Shown one piece after another: positions 52,371-62,573 of a stretch of DNA of 64,000 nt. Each line of letters opens with the position of its first letter. Within the stretch, counting starts at the first letter, position 1. Source of the stretch: Actinotalea lenta. GTDB taxonomy: Bacteria; Actinomycetota; Actinomycetes; Actinomycetales; Cellulomonadaceae. The stretch lies in NCBI RefSeq assembly GCF_030586465.1, contig NZ_JAUQYP010000002.1:314279-378278 (forward strand). Direction: 5' to 3'. The notes under the pieces are model-generated. The model saw only the letters and a list, made by a program, of their open reading frames with translations. It was not told the DNA's origin and ran no database searches. A program made the position numbers and the translations under genes.

Positions 52371-55300
52371 TCAGCGGGCGAACGCCTGGGCGACCAGGGC
52401 CTGCTGCTCGGCGGCGTGGACCTTGGCCGACCCCGCAGCGGGCGAGGCCGAGGACGGTCGCGACACCCGCCGCACGTCGCGACCCAGCGAGCGGGTCAGG
52501 CGCACCTTGACGTAGGTCCAGGCGCCCTGGTTGGCGGGCTCTTCCTGGACCCACACCAGCTCGGCAGGGCCGTAGGGCGCGATCGCCTCAGCGACGGCGG
52601 ACCGGTCCAGCGGGTAGAGCTGCTCGAGCCGGATGATCGCCGTGCGGGTGTCGCCGGTCTTCTCGCGGTGCGCCAGCAGGTCCCAGTAGACCTTCCCGGA
52701 GCACAGCAGCACGCGGTCCACCGCGGCGTCGGCGGGCAGCCGCTCCTCGGGGACCACCGCGCGGAAGGTGCCATCGGTGAAGTCCTGCACCGCGGAGGTC
52801 GCGGCCTTGAGCCGGAGCATCGACTTGGGCGTGAACACCACCAGCGGCCGCCGCGGGCGCTGGTACGCCTGCTGGCGCAGCAGGTGGAAGTACGACGCCG
52901 GGTTGCTGGGCATCGCCACCGTCATGTTCTGCTCGGCGGACAGCTGCAGGAACCGCTCGATGCGGGCCGACGAGTGGTCCGGCCCCTGGCCCTCGAACCC
53001 GTGCGGCAGGAGCAGCACGACCGACGAGCGCTGCCCCCACTTCTGCTCCGCGGAGGAGATGAACTCGTCGACGATGGTCTGCGCGCCGTTCACGAAGTCG
53101 CCGAACTGCGCCTCCCAGAGCACGAGTGCGTCCGGGCGCTCGACGGAGTACCCGTACTCGAAGCCCATCGCCGCGTACTCCGACAGGGACGAGTCGTAGG
53201 TCCAGAACTTCGCCTGGTCGGCGGAGAGGTACAGCAGCGGGGTCCACTCCGCGCCGGTCTGTCGGTCGTGCAGGACGGCGTGCCGCTGCACGAACGTCCC
53301 CCGGCGGGAGTCCTGCCCTGCGAGCCGGACCGGGGTGCCCTCCATGAGCAGGGACCCGAAGGCCAGCAGCTCTCCGAAGCCCCAGTCGATGTTGCCCTCG
53401 CGGGACATCTGCTCACGTGTCGCGAGCAGCTTCTCCAGCTTGGGGTGCACGGTGAAGCCCTCGGGCGGCCGCACGTGCGCGCGGCCGATGCGCTCGAGCA
53501 CCTCCGGTTCGACCGCGGTGCGCCAGCCGACCATGGTGCCCGCGTCCTCGAGCTGGGACTCGGGCTTCTCCAGGCCGGCGACCGGCTCGGACTCCGGGGA
53601 CGGGGTGTAGACCTCGCGCATCTCGGAGAACACCCGCTCGAGCTCCGCCTGGTAGTGCGCGAGCGCCTCGGACGCCTCGTCGACCGTGATGTCGCCCCGG
53701 CTGACCAGGGCCTCGGTGTAGAGCTTGCGGGTGGACCGCTTCGCCTCGATGAGGTTGTACATGAGCGGCTGCGTCATCGACGGGTCGTCGCCCTCGTTGT
53801 GGCCGCGCCGGCGGTAGCAGATCATGTCCACGATCACGTCGCGGTCGAACTGCTCGCGGAAGTCGAACGCCAGCTCCGCCACCCGGACGCAGGCCTCCGG
53901 GTCGTCGCCGTTGACGTGGAAGATCGGCACCTGCAGGCCCTTGGCCACGTCGGTGGCGTAGTGCGTCGAGCGGGACGATGACGGCCCGGTGGTGAAGCCC
54001 ACCTGGTTGTTGACGATGACGTGCACCGTGCCGCCGGTCCGGTAGCCGCGCAGCTGGGCGAGGTTGAGCGTCTCGTACACCACGCCCTGGCCGGCGAAGG
54101 CCGCGTCGCCGTGGATGAGCACGGGAAGCACGGAGAACCCGTCGCCCCCCAGGTCGATCCGGTCCTGCTTGGCCCGCACGATGCCCTCGAGCACCGGGTC
54201 GACAGCCTCCAGGTGCGAGGGGTTCGCGGCCAGGTAGACCCGGGTGGTCGCGCCGGACTCGGCGGTGAACACGCCCTCGGTGCCCAGGTGGTACTTGACG
54301 TCGCCCGAGCCCTGCACGGACCGCGGGTCGGCGTTGCCCTCGAACTCGGCGAAGATCTGCGAGATCGACTTCCCCGCCAGGTTCGCGAGCACGTTGAGGC
54401 GGCCGCGGTGCGACATGCCGACCGCGACCTCGTCCAGGCCGCCCTCGGCAGCGCGGGACAGCACGGCGTCCAGCAGGGGGATGAGGGCCTCGCCGCCCTC
54501 GAGCGAGAACCGCTTCTGGCCCACGTACTTGGTCTGCAGGAAGGTCTCGAACGCCTCAGCCGCGTTGAGGCGACGCAGGATGCGGAGCTGGTCCTCGCGC
54601 GGGGTGCGGGCGTAGCCGGCCTCCAGCCGCTCCTGGAGCCAGCGCCGCTGGCGCGGGTCCTGCAGGTGCATGTACTCCGCGCCGACGCTGCGGCAGTACG
54701 AGTCGCGCAGCAGGCCCAGGATGTCGCGCAGGGTCGACTTGCTCTGTCCGGTGAAGCCCGCGGTGGGGAACACGCGGTCCAGGTCCCACAGCGTCAGGCC
54801 GTGGTTCTGGATGTCCAGGTCGGGGTGCCGACGCTGGCGGTAGGCCAGCGGGTCGGTCTCGGCCATCAGGTGGCCGCGCGAGCGGTAGGAGTGGATCAGC
54901 TCGGCGATGCGGGCCGGCTTGGCGGCCTCCGCGTCGGCGTCGACGGTGTTGTCCCGTACCCATCGAACGGGCTCGTACGGGATCCGCAGGGCCGCGAACG
55001 CGCGGTCGTAGAAGCCGCCCTCGCCGAGGAGCTTGCCGGCCACCACGCGCAGGAACTCCCCGGAGTGGGCCCCCTGGATGATCCGGTGGTCGTACGTCGA
55101 GGTGAGCGTGAGGACCTTGGACACACCGAGCCGGGCGAGCTGCTCGTCCGAGGCGCCCTGGAACTCGGCGGGGTAGTCCATCGCCCCGACGCCGATGATC
55201 GCGCCCTGGCCTGCCATGAGGCGTGGCACGGAGTGCACGGTGCCGATCGTGCCCGGGTTGGTCAGGCTGATCGTGGTCCCTGCGAAGTCGTCGGGCGTCA

Positions 55301-56243
55301 GCTTGTTGTTCCGGGCACGACGCACGACGTCCTCGTACGCGGAGACGAACTGGCCGAAGTCCAGCTCGTCCGCGTGCCGGATGTTGGGGACCAGGAGCTG
55401 GCGCGTGCCGTCCGGCTTGGGCAGGTCGATCGCCAGGCCGAGGTTGACCACACCGGGGTCCACGACCGCGGGCTTGCCGTCCTCGAGCCGGTAGCCCTGG
55501 TTCATCGCGGGGATCTCGGTGAGGGCTTCCACCACGGCGTAGCCGATCAGGTGGGTGAAGGAGACCTTGCCGCCGCGGGTGCGCGCCAGGTGGTTGTTGA
55601 TGACGATCCGGTTGTCCACCAGGAGCTTGGCCGGGACCGTGCGCACCGACGTCGCGGTGGGGACCTCGAGGCTGGCCTCCATGTTCGTCACGACGCGTGC
55701 GGCCGGGCCGCGCAGGCGCTGGACCACCGGCTCCGGACGGCTGGTGTGCTCGAGCCGCGCGGCCGGCGGGTTGGCGTAGGCCGCCGTGGCCGGTGTCGCG
55801 GCGGCGATCGGCCCGGTCGCCGGGGGAGCTTCCCGGGGCGTGCGGGGCACTGCTTGACCGGCGGCGCGTTCCGAGCGCGGCTCGGGCTCCGCGGACGCGA
55901 CGGCGCGCTCCGAGCGCTGGGCCGGGTCCTGGCCACGGGGTGCGGCCGTGGTAGCGGGCCCTGCCGCGCCGCGCGCCGTGGCGCCCGAGGCGCTCTCGGT
56001 GGCGGCCCTCACGGGCTGCCCGTCGGCGTCCGGGGGCTCGAGCGGGCCGTCCTGCCCGTCGGCGGTGTCCGAGGTGCTTCCGTTGCGGGTGTCCCGGGCG
56101 GGCCGGTAGTCCTCGAAGAAGTCCCACCACGCCGGGTCGACCGAGTTCCGGTCGGCCAGGTACTGCTCGTAGAGCTCGTCCACGAGCCACTGGTTCGCAC
56201 CGAACGCCGCTGCGACGGCCTCGCTGCCTGTCTGCTGGGACAC
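52371..56243 (-). CDS. kgd: Multifunctional 2-oxoglutarate dehydrogenase/decarboxylase (E1 fused to E2 catalytic domain)
   Basis: TCA-cycle enzyme, 1290 residues, ThDP-dependent. The N-terminal helix ([30 protein letters not shown]) is followed by a Pro/Ala-rich linker, an E2 succinyltransferase core (about 185-400) with the catalytic [16 protein letters not shown] (H386), and the E1 part (about 430-1290) with [10 protein letters not shown], the ThDP/Mg segment [14 protein letters not shown], the NNQVGFTT motif and [14 protein letters not shown]. There is no lipoyl domain, as in Corynebacterium OdhA and mycobacterial Kgd, which borrow one from another E2. GTG start with AAGAGGG upstream. Confidence 0.95.
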   Translation of the reverse strand: MSQQTGSEAVAAAFGANQWLVDELYEQYLADRNSVDPAWWDFFEDYRPARDTRNGSTSDTADGQDGPLEPPDADGQPVRAATESASGATARGAAGPATTAAPRGQDPAQRSERAVASAEPEPRSERAAGQAVPRTPREAPPATGPIAAATPATAAYANPPAARLEHTSRPEPVVQRLRGPAARVVTNMEASLEVPTATSVRTVPAKLLVDNRIVINNHLARTRGGKVSFTHLIGYAVVEALTEIPAMNQGYRLEDGKPAVVDPGVVNLGLAIDLPKPDGTRQLLVPNIRHADELDFGQFVSAYEDVVRRARNNKLTPDDFAGTTISLTNPGTIGTVHSVPRLMAGQGAIIGVGAMDYPAEFQGASDEQLARLGVSKVLTLTSTYDHRIIQGAHSGEFLRVVAGKLLGEGGFYDRAFAALRIPYEPVRWVRDNTVDADAEAAKPARIAELIHSYRSRGHLMAETDPLAYRQRRHPDLDIQNHGLTLWDLDRVFPTAGFTGQSKSTLRDILGLLRDSYCRSVGAEYMHLQDPRQRRWLQERLEAGYARTPREDQLRILRRLNAAEAFETFLQTKYVGQKRFSLEGGEALIPLLDAVLSRAAEGGLDEVAVGMSHRGRLNVLANLAGKSISQIFAEFEGNADPRSVQGSGDVKYHLGTEGVFTAESGATTRVYLAANPSHLEAVDPVLEGIVRAKQDRIDLGGDGFSVLPVLIHGDAAFAGQGVVYETLNLAQLRGYRTGGTVHVIVNNQVGFTTGPSSSRSTHYATDVAKGLQVPIFHVNGDDPEACVRVAELAFDFREQFDRDVIVDMICYRRRGHNEGDDPSMTQPLMYNLIEAKRSTRKLYTEALVSRGDITVDEASEALAHYQAELERVFSEMREVYTPSPESEPVAGLEKPESQLEDAGTMVGWRTAVEPEVLERIGRAHVRPPEGFTVHPKLEKLLATREQMSREGNIDWGFGELLAFGSLLMEGTPVRLAGQDSRRGTFVQRHAVLHDRQTGAEWTPLLYLSADQAKFWTYDSSLSEYAAMGFEYGYSVERPDALVLWEAQFGDFVNGAQTIVDEFISSAEQKWGQRSSVVLLLPHGFEGQGPDHSSARIERFLQLSAEQNMTVAMPSNPASYFHLLRQQAYQRPRRPLVVFTPKSMLRLKAATSAVQDFTDGTFRAVVPEERLPADAAVDRVLLCSGKVYWDLLAHREKTGDTRTAIIRLEQLYPLDRSAVAEAIAPYGPAELVWVQEEPANQGAWTYVKVRLTRSLGRDVRRVSRPSSASPAAGSAKVHAAEQQALVAQAFAR

Positions 56244-56303
56244 CCGAGCGCCCTCTTCTCAACCCCGGACCTTCGGCCGTTGCGCGGCCGCTTGCGCATG
56301 TCC

Positions 56304-56309
56304 AGCCTA
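56304..56309 (-). promoter_or_regulatory. Possible -10 element for kgd
   Basis: TAGGCT on the minus strand, about 60 bases before the kgd GTG; a -35 is not obvious. This gap (56244-56445) holds nothing else recognised. Confidence 0.4.
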
Positions 56310-56445
56310 GGCCACCGCGGGAGTGGTCGCCTCCGTCACGCGGGGGAGCGGGCGGTGTCGGACGCGAGTCTCGATGAACCGTCGTGACCAGGCAACACGG
56401 CGGCAAAGACGAGTGCCGTGACACCAAGATCGGACCCGTGGACCG

Positions 56446-57258
56446 TCATGTGACGTCGCGGCGCACGGTGGTCACCCGACCGATGCCGGCGAGCAGCAGG
56501 CCGTAGCCGACGAGCACGAGAAGGCCCTGCCACCAGGGCAGCATCTGCCCTCCGGCCAACGAGGTGTACAGGCTGGCGCCCGTGATCGCCTCGCCGGCGG
56601 CCCCGGGCAGCCACTGGGCCACGCCGGGCGCATGCACGGCGACCAGGCCGATGCGCACGAGGGGCTCGACGAACTGCGTGAAGGCCAGCAGCACCACGAT
56701 CGCCGCGACCTGGTTGGGCAGCACCGCGCCGAAGCCGACCCCGACCATGCACCACACCGTCATGGCGAGCACGGACAGGCCGATCGCCCTCCACACGGTC
56801 GGCTCCCCGAGCATCGTCGCGTCCCCGCGGATCCCGAGGACGGTCGCGCCGGCCAGGACGGTCGCCGCCGTCCCCGCCAGGCCGAACAGCACGCCCACCG
56901 GCAGGCTCGCGACGAGCTTGGCGACCAGGACCCTGCCGCGCCGCGGCTCGACCAGGTACGTGAGGGTCGTCGTCTTGTGACGCACCTCGCCCGTGATCGA
57001 CAGGACGCCGACGATCACCGGGAAGACGTAGGCGAGGGCGGGTGCGAGCGTGTAGACCGTCCGGGCGATGTCGAGCGGGTCCAGCTGTGTGGTGGTCGTC
57101 GACCCGGTCACGCTCGTGGTGGTCCCGCCGTCCACCGTGAACGAGAACGCCATCGTCGCGCCGAGGAAGACCATGTAGGCCGCCATCGCGGCGAGCAGCA
57201 CCCACCAGATCCGGGTCGTGACGAGCTTGCGGAACTCGGTGCGCAGCGTCGCGGTCAC
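56446..57258 (-). CDS. ABC-2 type transporter permease
   Basis: A 270-residue membrane protein with six predicted helices, starting with the amphipathic TLRTEFRKLVTTRIWWVLL typical of ABC-2 permeases and with a long extracytoplasmic Thr-rich loop (about 42-65). The EVRHKTTTLTYLVEPRRGRVLVAKL loop is a family hallmark. GTG start overlaps the ATPase gene stop (GTGA). The substrate is unknown; neighbours suggest control by the adjacent two-component system. Confidence 0.88.
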   Translation of the reverse strand: MTATLRTEFRKLVTTRIWWVLLAAMAAYMVFLGATMAFSFTVDGGTTTSVTGSTTTTQLDPLDIARTVYTLAPALAYVFPVIVGVLSITGEVRHKTTTLTYLVEPRRGRVLVAKLVASLPVGVLFGLAGTAATVLAGATVLGIRGDATMLGEPTVWRAIGLSVLAMTVWCMVGVGFGAVLPNQVAAIVVLLAFTQFVEPLVRIGLVAVHAPGVAQWLPGAAGEAITGASLYTSLAGGQMLPWWQGLLVLVGYGLLLAGIGRVTTVRRDVT

Positions 57259-58187
57259 GCGGCGACCTCCTCGGCGGTGAGCTGGAGGAAGACGTCCTCC
57301 AGGCCCCGGTCCCGGGGGCTGAGCTCGTGCAGCTCGAGCCCGGCCGCGAACGCCGCCGAGCCCACCTCCGCGGCGGACACGTCGCGCAGCAGGACGGCCC
57401 CGTCGCGCCCGTCCACCGGCGAGGCTGCCGCGGGCCAGCGCCGCGCGACCAGCGCGCGCAGCCCCGCGGCATCCGGGGAGACGACCATCACCTGGCTGCC
57501 GGCGAGGTCGCGCAGCCCCGCCATGTCCGACGCGTGCACGAGCCGGCCCTTGGCGATGATCACGACGTCGTCCACGGTCTGCTGGACCTCGGACAGCACG
57601 TGGCTGGACACCAGCACGGTGCGCCCCTGGCCCGCCAGGTAGCGCAGGAAGCCGCGCAGCCAGGCGATGCCCTCCGGATCCAGGCCGTTGGCGGGCTCGT
57701 CCAGGATCATGACCTGCGGATCGCCGAGCAGCGTGGTGGCGAGCCCGAGCCGTTGGCGCATGCCCATCGAGAAGCCCCCGACCCGGCGGTGGGCCACGGG
57801 TGCGAGCCCGACCGTCTCGAGGACCTCGTCGCACCTGCTGTCCGGGACGCCGATCTGCGGCGCGTAGACGCGCAGGTGGTCCCGCGCCGAGCGACCCGGG
57901 TGGAAGCTGGTCGCCTCGAGGGCCGCTCCCACCACGCGGGCCGGGTGCTCGATGTCCGCATAGCGCCGGCCGCCCACGGTTGCCGTGCCCGAGGTCGGCG
58001 CGGCGAGCCCGAGCAGCACCCGCAGCGTGGTCGTCTTGCCGGCGCCGTTCGGTCCGAGGAACCCCGTCACGCGTCCCGGCGCGACGGTGAACGACAGGTC
58101 GTCGACGGCGCGGACCGGACCGAACGTCTTGACCAGGTGCTCGATCCGCAGCTCGCCGGGGGAGGTCGCGCTGATCACGCCGGACAC
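57255..58187 (-). CDS. ABC transporter ATP-binding protein
   Basis: A 310-residue ATPase subunit. Walker A GPNGAGKT (45-52), signature GGFSMGMRQRLGLA, Walker B VMILDEPANGLDP and the H-switch VLVSSHVLSE are intact. The ~80-residue C-terminal extension ending LEDVFLQLTAEE is typical of the DrrA/NatA group (drug or lipid export). GTG at 58187; a second GTG four codons in is possible. Partner of the following permease. Confidence 0.92.
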   Translation of the reverse strand: MSGVISATSPGELRIEHLVKTFGPVRAVDDLSFTVAPGRVTGFLGPNGAGKTTTLRVLLGLAAPTSGTATVGGRRYADIEHPARVVGAALEATSFHPGRSARDHLRVYAPQIGVPDSRCDEVLETVGLAPVAHRRVGGFSMGMRQRLGLATTLLGDPQVMILDEPANGLDPEGIAWLRGFLRYLAGQGRTVLVSSHVLSEVQQTVDDVVIIAKGRLVHASDMAGLRDLAGSQVMVVSPDAAGLRALVARRWPAAASPVDGRDGAVLLRDVSAAEVGSAAFAAGLELHELSPRDRGLEDVFLQLTAEEVAA

Positions 58188-58188
58188 T

Positions 58189-59259
58189 CTAGGGGGAGGT
58201 GGGGGCTCCAGGAGGCTGGATCGGGAGCCGGACCTGCATGTCGCAGCCCTTGTCGCTGTCGACCACCTCGACCGTCCCGCCGTGCAGCTGCACGGCCCAC
58301 CGCACGATCGCGAGGCCGAGCCCGGTGCCGCCGGTGCTGATCTGTCCGGTGACCGCCGGCACGTTGCCGCGCGTGAACCGTTCGAACACCCGGGCCCGGT
58401 CCTCCCGGGGGATGCCCGGGCCCTGGTCCACGACGTCGAGCACGACCTCCCGCCCCTCGCGGCGTGCGGTCAGTGCGATCCGGCCGCCGCGAGGGGAGTG
58501 CCGGACGGCGTTCTGGACGAGATTGGTCACCACCTGGTCCAGCCGCTTGGCGTCGCCTGCCACGGTGAGGTCACCGGGCTCCACCTCGACGGCCAGGTCG
58601 AGCTCCTTGGCCGGTGCGATGAGCCGGGCACCCTGGACGACGTCGTCCAGGAGCTCGCGCACCTGGATCGGCGCCACCTCCAGGCCCACCGCCCCGGCCT
58701 CGAGCCGGGACAGGTCCAGCAGGTCGGCGACGAGCGAGCCGAGCCGTTCGGTCTGGTGCAGCGCGGCGCCGAGCGTCTCCGGGTCGGCGGGACTGACGCC
58801 GTCCACGAGGTTCTCCAGCTGCGCCTGCAGTGCGGCCACGGGGGTGCGCAGCTCGTGCGACACGTTGGCCACGAGCTCGCGGCGCAGCAGGTCGGCCTGC
58901 TCGAGGTCCTCGGCCATCGTGTTGAACGCGGCCGCCAGCCGGCCGACCTCGTCGTGGCTCGACGCGGTCACCCGGCGGCTGTAGTCGCCCTGCGCCATGG
59001 CCTGGGCGGCGGCCGTCATCTCCCGCAGCGGCGACGTCATGCCGTGCGCGAGCACCTGGACCGCGATGAGGGACACCACGACGGCGAGCGGCAGCGTGCG
59101 GGTGGGGCCGAGGTGGTTGTACAGGCCGATCCAGGTGATGAACGCGGCGAGCGTGACGGTCGCCGTGACCAGTACCCCCAGCTTGATCTTGATGGTGGTG
59201 AAGCGGTCCAGCGGCCGGACGTCGAGCCGCGTGCGGACTGCGTGCCGGGGGGCCGTCAT
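58189..59259 (-). CDS. Sensor histidine kinase
   Basis: A 356-residue membrane kinase. Two helices (about 27-48 and 55-73) enclose almost no external loop, so the signal is probably sensed in or near the membrane. HAMP (SPLREMTAAAQAMAQGDYSRRV) leads to the H-box VANVSHELRTPVAAL with H135, the N-box NLVQNAVRHSP and G-boxes DQGPGI and GGTGLGLAI. The ATG overlaps the response-regulator stop by one base. The ABC transporter downstream, 1 bp away, is a likely target. Confidence 0.92.
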   Translation of the reverse strand: MTAPRHAVRTRLDVRPLDRFTTIKIKLGVLVTATVTLAAFITWIGLYNHLGPTRTLPLAVVVSLIAVQVLAHGMTSPLREMTAAAQAMAQGDYSRRVTASSHDEVGRLAAAFNTMAEDLEQADLLRRELVANVSHELRTPVAALQAQLENLVDGVSPADPETLGAALHQTERLGSLVADLLDLSRLEAGAVGLEVAPIQVRELLDDVVQGARLIAPAKELDLAVEVEPGDLTVAGDAKRLDQVVTNLVQNAVRHSPRGGRIALTARREGREVVLDVVDQGPGIPREDRARVFERFTRGNVPAVTGQISTGGTGLGLAIVRWAVQLHGGTVEVVDSDKGCDMQVRLPIQPPGAPTSP

Positions 59260-59975
59260 CAGTCCTCGGCCGGCTCGAACGCGTAGCCCACGCCGTGCAC
59301 CGTGCGGATGAGGTCCGGGCCGAGCTTGCGTCGCAGCGCCTTGACGTGCGAGTCGACGGTGCGGGTCCCGCTGGCGTCGATCCAGTCCCACACGTCCGCG
59401 AGCAGCTTCTCTCGCGTCAGGACGGTGCGCGGGCTCGACGCCAGCGTCACGAGCAGGTCGAACTCCGTCGGCGTGAGGTGCACCTGCACCCCGGCGCGGG
59501 ACACCCGGCGCTGAGCGCGGTCGATCAGCACGTCGCCGAGCTGCTGCGGGGGTTGTGCGGGCGCGGCCGTGGCGAGCTGCTTGGCCCGCTCCACCCGGCG
59601 CAGCAGCACCTTGGTCCGGGCCACCAGCTCCCGCATCGAGAACGGCTTGGGCAGGTAGTCGTCGGCCCCCACGCCGAGCCCGATGAGCATGTCGGTCTCG
59701 TCGTCGCGGGCCGTGAGCATGATCACGGGGACCGGCCGCTCGGCCTGCACGCGGCGGCAGACCTCCAGCCCGTCCATGCCCGGCAGCATGACGTCCAGGA
59801 CGATGACGTCCGGCTGGAGCCGCGCCGCGGCCTCCACCCCGGACGGGCCGTCCGCCGCCGTCTCGGCCTGCCATCCCTCGGCACGCATCCGGTGGGCGAC
59901 GGCCGTCGCGATCGCCGGCTCGTCCTCCACCACCAGGACCAGCGGCGTCTCGCGCGTCGCAGCATTGGCATCCAT
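59259..59975 (-). CDS. OmpR-family response regulator
   Basis: A 238-residue regulator. The receiver domain has E17-D18, phospho-acceptor D61 (VLDVMLPGMDG), the T of MLTARDDETD and K of DYLPKPFSMRE. The winged helix (about 145-235) contains TPTEFDLLVTLASSPRTVLTREKLLADVWDW and VDSHVKALRRKLG. The ATG at 59975 is preferred; the frame remains open upstream. It heads the minus-strand group RR-HK-ABC ATPase-permease and is divergent from the CNNM gene. Confidence 0.93.
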   Translation of the reverse strand: MDANAATRETPLVLVVEDEPAIATAVAHRMRAEGWQAETAADGPSGVEAAARLQPDVIVLDVMLPGMDGLEVCRRVQAERPVPVIMLTARDDETDMLIGLGVGADDYLPKPFSMRELVARTKVLLRRVERAKQLATAAPAQPPQQLGDVLIDRAQRRVSRAGVQVHLTPTEFDLLVTLASSPRTVLTREKLLADVWDWIDASGTRTVDSHVKALRRKLGPDLIRTVHGVGYAFEPAED

Positions 59976-60035
59976 GCGCTCAGCGTGGCACACCCCGTAT
60001 GCTCGCCACACGACAACCTGCTGGAGGCCCGCCAC

Positions 60036-61364
60036 GTGCTGAGCGAGTGGCTCATGGTGCTGCTCGGCGTGGTCCTGACGGCCGGGACGGCACTGTTCGT
60101 GGCCGCGGAGTTCGCGCTGGTCACCCTCGACCCCGGTGTCGTGGACCGCGAGCTCGAGCACGACTCGTCGGCGTCGGGCCGGGGCGTGCGCCGCGCGGTC
60201 GCCTCGCTGTCGACCCAGCTCTCCGGTGCGCAGGTCGGCATCACCGCCACGACGATCCTGCTCGGCTACACGACCCAGCCCGCGATCGCGGACCTCGTCG
60301 CGCGGCCGCTGGGGCGCACGGCACTGGCGCACTCGCTGGCGACCGGTCTCGCCGCGCTGCTCGCACTGGTCCTCGTCAACGGGTTCTCGATGCTGCTCGG
60401 CGAGCTCGTGCCGAAGAACATCGCGCTGTCCACGCCGCTGGTCACCGCGCGCGCGGTCGCGCCGGTCCAGCTCGCGTTCACCGCCGCGCTGCGACCGGTG
60501 ATCGCGATCCTGAACGGCACGGCGAACGCCATCCTGCGCCGGTTCGGTGTCGAGCCCCGGGAGGAGCTCTCCGGGGGGCGCTCCGCCCAGGAGCTCGTCG
60601 CGCTGGTTCGCCGCTCGGCGCAGGCGGGCACGCTGGACCAGGGCACCGCGGTGCTGCTCACCAACTCGATCGAGCTCAACACCCTGACCGCGGTGGACGT
60701 CATGACGGACCGCACCCGGATGGAGGTCGTGGCCCGGGACGACTCCGCTGCGGACGTGGTCGCGGCGGCCCGGGCCACGGGCCACTCACGGTTCCCGGTG
60801 ATCGACGGCTCGCGGGACGACGTGGTGGGCCTGGTGCATCTCCGGCGCGCCATCGCGGTGCCGTACGAGCGGCGCGCGGAGGTACCGGCGGCGGCGCTCA
60901 TGGACCCGGCACCCCGGGTCCCGGAGACCGTGCGCCTGGGACCGCTGCTGGTCGAGCTCCGCGGGCAGGGCCTGCAGATGGCGGTCGTCGTGGACGAGTA
61001 CGGCGGGACGGCGGGGGTGGTCACCCTCGAGGACGTGATCGAGGAGATCGTCGGGGACGTCGCGGACGAGCACGACCCGGCCGGCGCAGGCGTGTACCGC
61101 GTCGGGACCTCCTGGTCCGTGCCCGGCCTGCTGCGTCCGGACGAGCTCGCCGAGACGACCGGCGTCAGGGTCCCTGAGGACCCGGCCTACGAGACGCTCG
61201 GCGGCCTGGTGATGGCGCGCCTGGGCAGGCTCCCGGCACCCGGTGACGAGGTGGTGGTGGACGGGGTGCGTCTGCGCGTGCAGCAGATGGACGGTCGGCG
61301 GGTCGCGCGGCTCGGCGTCCGGCCACCCGAGCGTCCGGTGGCCCCAGCGGAGGCCGGCGGGTGA
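60036..61364 (+). CDS. CNNM/CorC-type transporter (hemolysin family, DUF21-CBS-CorC_HlyC)
   Basis: A 442-residue membrane protein. The DUF21/CNNM domain (1-185) has four helices and GAQVGITATTILLGYTTQP and LGELVPKNIAL motifs. Two CBS domains (about 200-325: VMTDRTRMEVV, SRFPVIDGSRDDVVGLVHL, MAVVVDEYGGTAGVVTLEDVIEEIVGD) and a C-terminal CorC_HlyC domain (about 345-425) follow. Characterised relatives export Mg2+. GGAGG at 60023-60027 supports the GTG at 60036; TATGCT at 59998-60003 is a possible -10. Overlaps the next paralogue (GTGA). Confidence 0.92.
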   Translation: MLSEWLMVLLGVVLTAGTALFVAAEFALVTLDPGVVDRELEHDSSASGRGVRRAVASLSTQLSGAQVGITATTILLGYTTQPAIADLVARPLGRTALAHSLATGLAALLALVLVNGFSMLLGELVPKNIALSTPLVTARAVAPVQLAFTAALRPVIAILNGTANAILRRFGVEPREELSGGRSAQELVALVRRSAQAGTLDQGTAVLLTNSIELNTLTAVDVMTDRTRMEVVARDDSAADVVAAARATGHSRFPVIDGSRDDVVGLVHLRRAIAVPYERRAEVPAAALMDPAPRVPETVRLGPLLVELRGQGLQMAVVVDEYGGTAGVVTLEDVIEEIVGDVADEHDPAGAGVYRVGTSWSVPGLLRPDELAETTGVRVPEDPAYETLGGLVMARLGRLPAPGDEVVVDGVRLRVQQMDGRRVARLGVRPPERPVAPAEAGG

Positions 61365-62425
61365 GCACGGCGACCGCCCTCGGTGTGGGGCTGCTCCTGC
61401 TGGCGGGCAACGCCTTCTTCGTCGGGGCGGAGTTCGCGATCATCTCGGCGCGGCGCAGCGCCGTCGAACCGCGTGCGGAAGCGGGGTCGCGCCGCGCCCG
61501 CGTCGTGCTGTGGGCGATGGAGCACGTCTCGCTCATGCTCGCCTGTGCGCAGCTCGGCATCACGGTGTGCTCGACGTCGCTCGGCGTGGTCGCCGAACCC
61601 GCCATCGCGCACGCCGTGACGGGCCCGCTGACCTCCGTGGGGCTTCCGGCGGCCGCGGCCCACCCGGTGGCCCTCGTGCTCGCCCTCGCCGTGGTGGTGT
61701 ACCTGCACGTGGTGCTGGGGGAGATGGTCCCGAAGAACCTCGCCGTGGCGGGGCCGGACCGCGCGGTGCTGTGGTTCGGGCCGGTCCTGGTCGGCGTGGC
61801 CCGGGTGGTGCGCCCGGTCATCACGGTGCTGAACTGGCTGGCCAACCACCTGGTCCGACAGATCGGGATCGAGCCCAAGGACGAGGTCGCGTCCGCGTTC
61901 ACGGCCGAGCAGGTGCACTCCATCGTGGAGCGCTCGCAGGCCGAGGGGCTCCTGGAGGACGAGCACGGGCTGCTGACCGGTGCCATCGAGTTCTCCGACC
62001 GGACCGCGCTCGAGGTGATGGTCCCCGTCGCGGGCCTCGTGTCGCTCGACGTCGGCGCCACGGCGGCCGACCTCGAGCGGGAGGTCGCGCGCACCGGGTT
62101 CAGCCGGTTCCCCGTCGTCGACGCCGCGGAGCCCGTGGGCTACCTGCACCTCAAGGACGTGCTGTACGCCGGTCCCGCGGAGCGCGAGCAGCCCATCCCG
62201 GCCTGGCGGGTGCGCGAGCTGGCCCTCGTCCGGCCGGACGACGAGGTCGAGGAGGCGCTCGTGGCGATGCAGCGCTCGGGGTCGCACCTGGCCCGCGTGG
62301 TCGACGCCGCCGGCGGCACGCTCGGCGTGGTCTTCCTGGAGGACATCCTCGAGGAGCTGGTGGGGGAGGTGCGGGACGCCATGCAGCGCGGTCGGCTGGG
62401 ACGCCCCGAGGGTGGCGCGGCGTGA
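61361..62425 (+). CDS. Second CNNM-type CBS domain protein
   Basis: A 354-residue paralogue of the preceding gene with a DUF21 domain (four helices; CAQLGITVCSTSLGVVAEPAI, LGEMVPKNLAV) and two CBS domains (EVMVPVAGLVSLDV, SRFPVVDAAEPVGYLHLKD, GTLGVVFLEDILEELVGE). The CorC_HlyC domain is missing. Pairs of a full-length and a shorter CNNM protein are common in Actinobacteria and may form a heteromer. Translation is coupled to the first gene. Confidence 0.92.
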   Translation: MSTATALGVGLLLLAGNAFFVGAEFAIISARRSAVEPRAEAGSRRARVVLWAMEHVSLMLACAQLGITVCSTSLGVVAEPAIAHAVTGPLTSVGLPAAAAHPVALVLALAVVVYLHVVLGEMVPKNLAVAGPDRAVLWFGPVLVGVARVVRPVITVLNWLANHLVRQIGIEPKDEVASAFTAEQVHSIVERSQAEGLLEDEHGLLTGAIEFSDRTALEVMVPVAGLVSLDVGATAADLEREVARTGFSRFPVVDAAEPVGYLHLKDVLYAGPAEREQPIPAWRVRELALVRPDDEVEEALVAMQRSGSHLARVVDAAGGTLGVVFLEDILEELVGEVRDAMQRGRLGRPEGGAA

Positions 62426-62470
62426 CGCGTCCGTTGTGTGCGGATGTGACCTAGGCGACGTCGTGGCGGC

Positions 62471-62508
62471 TTGGTTCGGGACCGGCGCACCCGTTACCCT
62501 TTCGTAAT
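62471..62508 (+). promoter_or_regulatory. Promoter with overlapping palindrome for the M15 peptidase gene
   Basis: TTGGTT (62471-62476), 18 bases, TACCCT (62495-62500) form a plausible promoter. The interrupted inverted repeat GTTAC-CCTTTC-GTAAT (62493-62508, last base mismatched) covers the -10 and start point. GTAAC half-sites resemble those bound by MtrA at cell-wall hydrolase genes; the link is inference. Confidence 0.45.
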
Positions 62509-62573
62509 CGCCTGCACGGTCGTCAGATCCCCCTGGCCGGGCGGGCCCCCAGGTGCGTGAGGTCGGAGGCGGA

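Noticed and set aside
54021-56387. 788-codon plus-strand open frame opposite kgd
   Set aside because: Mirror of the kgd coding frame; kgd is unmistakable on the minus strand.
62426-62573. Cyclic-di-AMP (ydaO) riboswitch before the M15 peptidase gene
   Set aside because: Such riboswitches precede wall hydrolases in Actinobacteria, but the conserved ydaO core sequences were not found here.
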